Assembly: GCA_902497215.1 (NCBI GenBank)
Contig: CABVEH010000010.1
Location: forward strand, 1 to 14,382
From: an uncultured Eggerthellaceae bacterium
GTDB lineage: Bacteria > Actinomycetota > Coriobacteriia > Coriobacteriales > Eggerthellaceae
Direction of reading: 5' to 3'
DNA length: 14,382 nucleotides
Positions 12,802 to 14,382 of the stretch are shown here, one piece after another. Both the position numbers and the translations under genes were made by a program. Below the pieces are notes generated by a model. That model saw nothing but the letters and a program-made list of their open reading frames with translations, did not search any database and was not told the DNA's origin. Each line of letters begins with the position of its first letter. Positions within the stretch are counted from its first letter, which is position 1.

Positions 12802-13791
12802 ATGAACCGCAAAGTCATAGAAGGAATCGTCGACGACCTGAACGCCGGGCGCACGCCGACGCTCGACGTCGCCGACTTCCCCTGCTTCTCGGAAGAGGCT
12901 ACGGTGGGCAACCCGCACATGGGCCCCGAAACCCTGCAGGCCATCGCGAACGGCCTGACCCAGGCCGACGTGCCCACCTTTGAACGCGCCCTTCGCGCCA
13001 TGGACGAAGGCGACCTGGCGTGGCTCGGCTTCAAGGTGGTGTACGACCCGGCCGAGGCCCAGACGAACACCGACAACGAGGTCACCAAGAAGTACGGCGA
13101 CGTGGGCTCGGCCGACGGCGAGTCGATGGTGTTCTTCTGCAACGACGCCAAGGAGATAGTGAGCCCCCGCGAGCCTTCGCCGCGCGACGTGTTCCAAATG
13201 AAGGACGTCACACGCGGCCCCTCCATGCACAACGAGCAGTTCGAAGGCCTCATCTGGGCAAGCGTGCCTCTGTTCGGCAAGGTGCGCGTGTGGCTGCTTG
13301 GCGCATCCGACGCCGCTTCCGAAGTGGCCGCGCTGGCCGACCACGTGGGATTCCACGTGGTGGTGGTCGACTACGACCCGGCCTACCTCAACGCCGACCG
13401 CTTCCCGACCGCCGAGCGCATCATGCTGCATGGCGGCGACTTCCACGAGCTGGCCAACATGACCGCGTCGCCCGACGACTACGTGTGCGTGCTGACTCGC
13501 GGCCACATGTTCGACCCCCAGGGTTGCGTGTGGGCGATCGAGAACGGCGTGCACTACGTGGGCATGATGGGCTGCGCCGGCAAGAACTCCACCGTGCACG
13601 ACCTGGTGATCGACGCCGGGGTGACCGAGGCCGACTGGGACCGCATCAAGCGCCCCATCGGGCTGAAGTTCGGTGCGAAGACGCCCGCCGAGCTGGCCAT
13701 AGCGATAGTCGCCGAACTCGTCGACGTTCGCTACAGGCAGCGTTATAGTGAAGAGGCACAGCAAAAGCACGAGTCGTCTTTGGGAAGGTAG
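12802..13791 (+). CDS. XdhC/CoxI-like protein (XdhC C-terminal Rossmann domain)
   Basis: XdhC proteins bind molybdenum cofactor and help sulfurate and insert it into xanthine-dehydrogenase-type enzymes. The 329-residue product has the C-terminal XdhC Rossmann pattern: VWLLGASDAASEVAALADHV (G167 onward), GFHVVVVDYDP, RFPTAERI, the signature TRGHMFDPQ at 232-240, and YVGMMGCAGKN where most members read IGSRRK. The N-terminal 150 residues do not show the usual XdhC/CoxI start with its GSSPR motif. The ribosome site AGGAGG (12792-12797) is four bases before the ATG. purH begins four bases after the stop codon ends, with its ribosome site inside this gene, so the two are co-transcribed. The link to purine chemistry is suggestive, but a divergent role is possible; no molybdoenzyme gene is in view. 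Confidence 0.8.
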   Translation: MNRKVIEGIVDDLNAGRTPTLDVADFPCFSEEATVGNPHMGPETLQAIANGLTQADVPTFERALRAMDEGDLAWLGFKVVYDPAEAQTNTDNEVTKKYGDVGSADGESMVFFCNDAKEIVSPREPSPRDVFQMKDVTRGPSMHNEQFEGLIWASVPLFGKVRVWLLGASDAASEVAALADHVGFHVVVVDYDPAYLNADRFPTAERIMLHGGDFHELANMTASPDDYVCVLTRGHMFDPQGCVWAIENGVHYVGMMGCAGKNSTVHDLVIDAGVTEADWDRIKRPIGLKFGAKTPAELAIAIVAELVDVRYRQRYSEEAQQKHESSLGR

Positions 13792-13794
13792 ACC

Positions 13795-14382
13795 ATGGCT
13801 GATCCTAAAATCAAGCGCGTGCTCATGTCCGTGACGGACAAGAGCGGAATCATCGAGTTCGCCCGCACCCTCAGCGAGGAGTTCGGTGCCGAAATCATAT
13901 CCACCGGAGGCACCGCCAAGGTGATCGCCGAGGCAGGCATCCCCGTGACCCCCATCGACGAGGTCACGCAGTTCCCAGAGATGATGGACGGCCGCGTGAA
14001 GACGCTGCATCCGCGCGTGCACGGAGGCCTTCTGGCCAAGCGCGACAACGCCTCGCACATGGCGCAGGCGGCTGAGCACGGCATTGAGATGATCGACATG
14101 GTGGTCGTGAACCTGTACGCGTTCAACAAGACGGTCGACTCGGGCTCCGACTTCGACACCTGCATCGAGAACATAGACATCGGCGGCCCGTCCATGCTGC
14201 GTTCTGCCGCCAAGAACTTCGAGAGCGTGGCCGTGGTCACCGACCCAGCCTCCTACGGCGAGATCGTGGAAGAGATGCGCCGCAACGGCGGATGCACCAC
14301 ACGCCCCACGCGCGCGAAGCTCGCGCTTGACGTGTTCACCACCACCAGCGCCTACGACGGCTCCATCGCGAAGTGGCTGGGC
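13795..14382 (+). CDS. purH: Bifunctional AICAR formyltransferase/IMP cyclohydrolase, 5' part
   Basis: PurH performs the last two steps to IMP: formylation of AICAR and ring closure of FAICAR. Only the first 196 codons are in the window; the frame is open at the right edge. They cover the N-terminal IMP cyclohydrolase (MGS-like) domain: [49 protein letters not shown] and the [13 protein letters not shown] segment. The transformylase domain lies beyond the window. The common VNLYPF reads VNLYAF here, a mild substitution. The ATG follows the XdhC-like stop by 3 bases with GGGAAGG (13782-13788) at 6-base spacing, so translation is probably linked. Confidence 0.97.
   Translation, partial: MADPKIKRVLMSVTDKSGIIEFARTLSEEFGAEIISTGGTAKVIAEAGIPVTPIDEVTQFPEMMDGRVKTLHPRVHGGLLAKRDNASHMAQAAEHGIEMIDMVVVNLYAFNKTVDSGSDFDTCIENIDIGGPSMLRSAAKNFESVAVVTDPASYGEIVEEMRRNGGCTTRPTRAKLALDVFTTTSAYDGSIAKWLG

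Overview
The window reads as a high-GC actinobacterial chromosome, most likely a Coriobacteriia member of the Eggerthellaceae type (Slackia/Eggerthella-like; the genus cannot be fixed from sequence alone). The signs are strongly G/C-ending codons, class B-type sortases with an SPKTG surface protein, a Vsr/DUF559-like nuclease-fold protein of a kind I associate with this class, and a Bacillus-type PurF with Fe-S cysteines. Most genes are on the + strand; the only - strand gene is broken.

Layout. 1-2216 is the 3' part of polyphosphate kinase 1, whose catalytic core is followed by about 335 residues of acidic, low-complexity tail. 2297-3437 is a short unit: candidate promoter with a hairpin, a 39-residue single-pass membrane protein, and a class B-type sortase that overlaps purF by 4 bp. 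purF (3434-4870) ends the block. 4871-6867 is an AT-richer interruption. It holds no gene on the + strand, a pair of 39-bp imperfect inverted repeats, a 14-bp palindrome, a frameshifted nuclease-fold gene on the - strand, and a purine-rich leader before purM. purM (6868-7917) and purN (8101-8715) follow, separated by a long inverted-repeat (REP/BIME-like) element. 8716-12709 is a cell-surface block: a secreted protein ending in SPKTGC, a terminator, a second class B-type sortase with a long charged cytoplasmic tail, a leader with several competing hairpins, and a LytR-CpsA-Psr protein. 12802-13791 is an XdhC-like protein, closely followed by purH, which runs off the right edge.

How the genes fit together. 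PurF, PurM, PurN and PurH are steps 1, 5, 3 and 9-10 of de novo IMP synthesis, so the backbone is a purine cluster. Into it are interleaved envelope genes (two sortases, one candidate substrate, one LCP cell-wall ligase-type protein, one small membrane protein). PPK and XdhC connect loosely to phosphate/nucleotide and purine/molybdoenzyme metabolism.

Points most worth a second look: the REP-like repeat family sitting right after the stop codons of purM, purN and the LCP gene; the secreted protein whose sorting motif has no membrane anchor after it; the competing-hairpin leader before the LCP gene; and the long acidic tail on PPK1.
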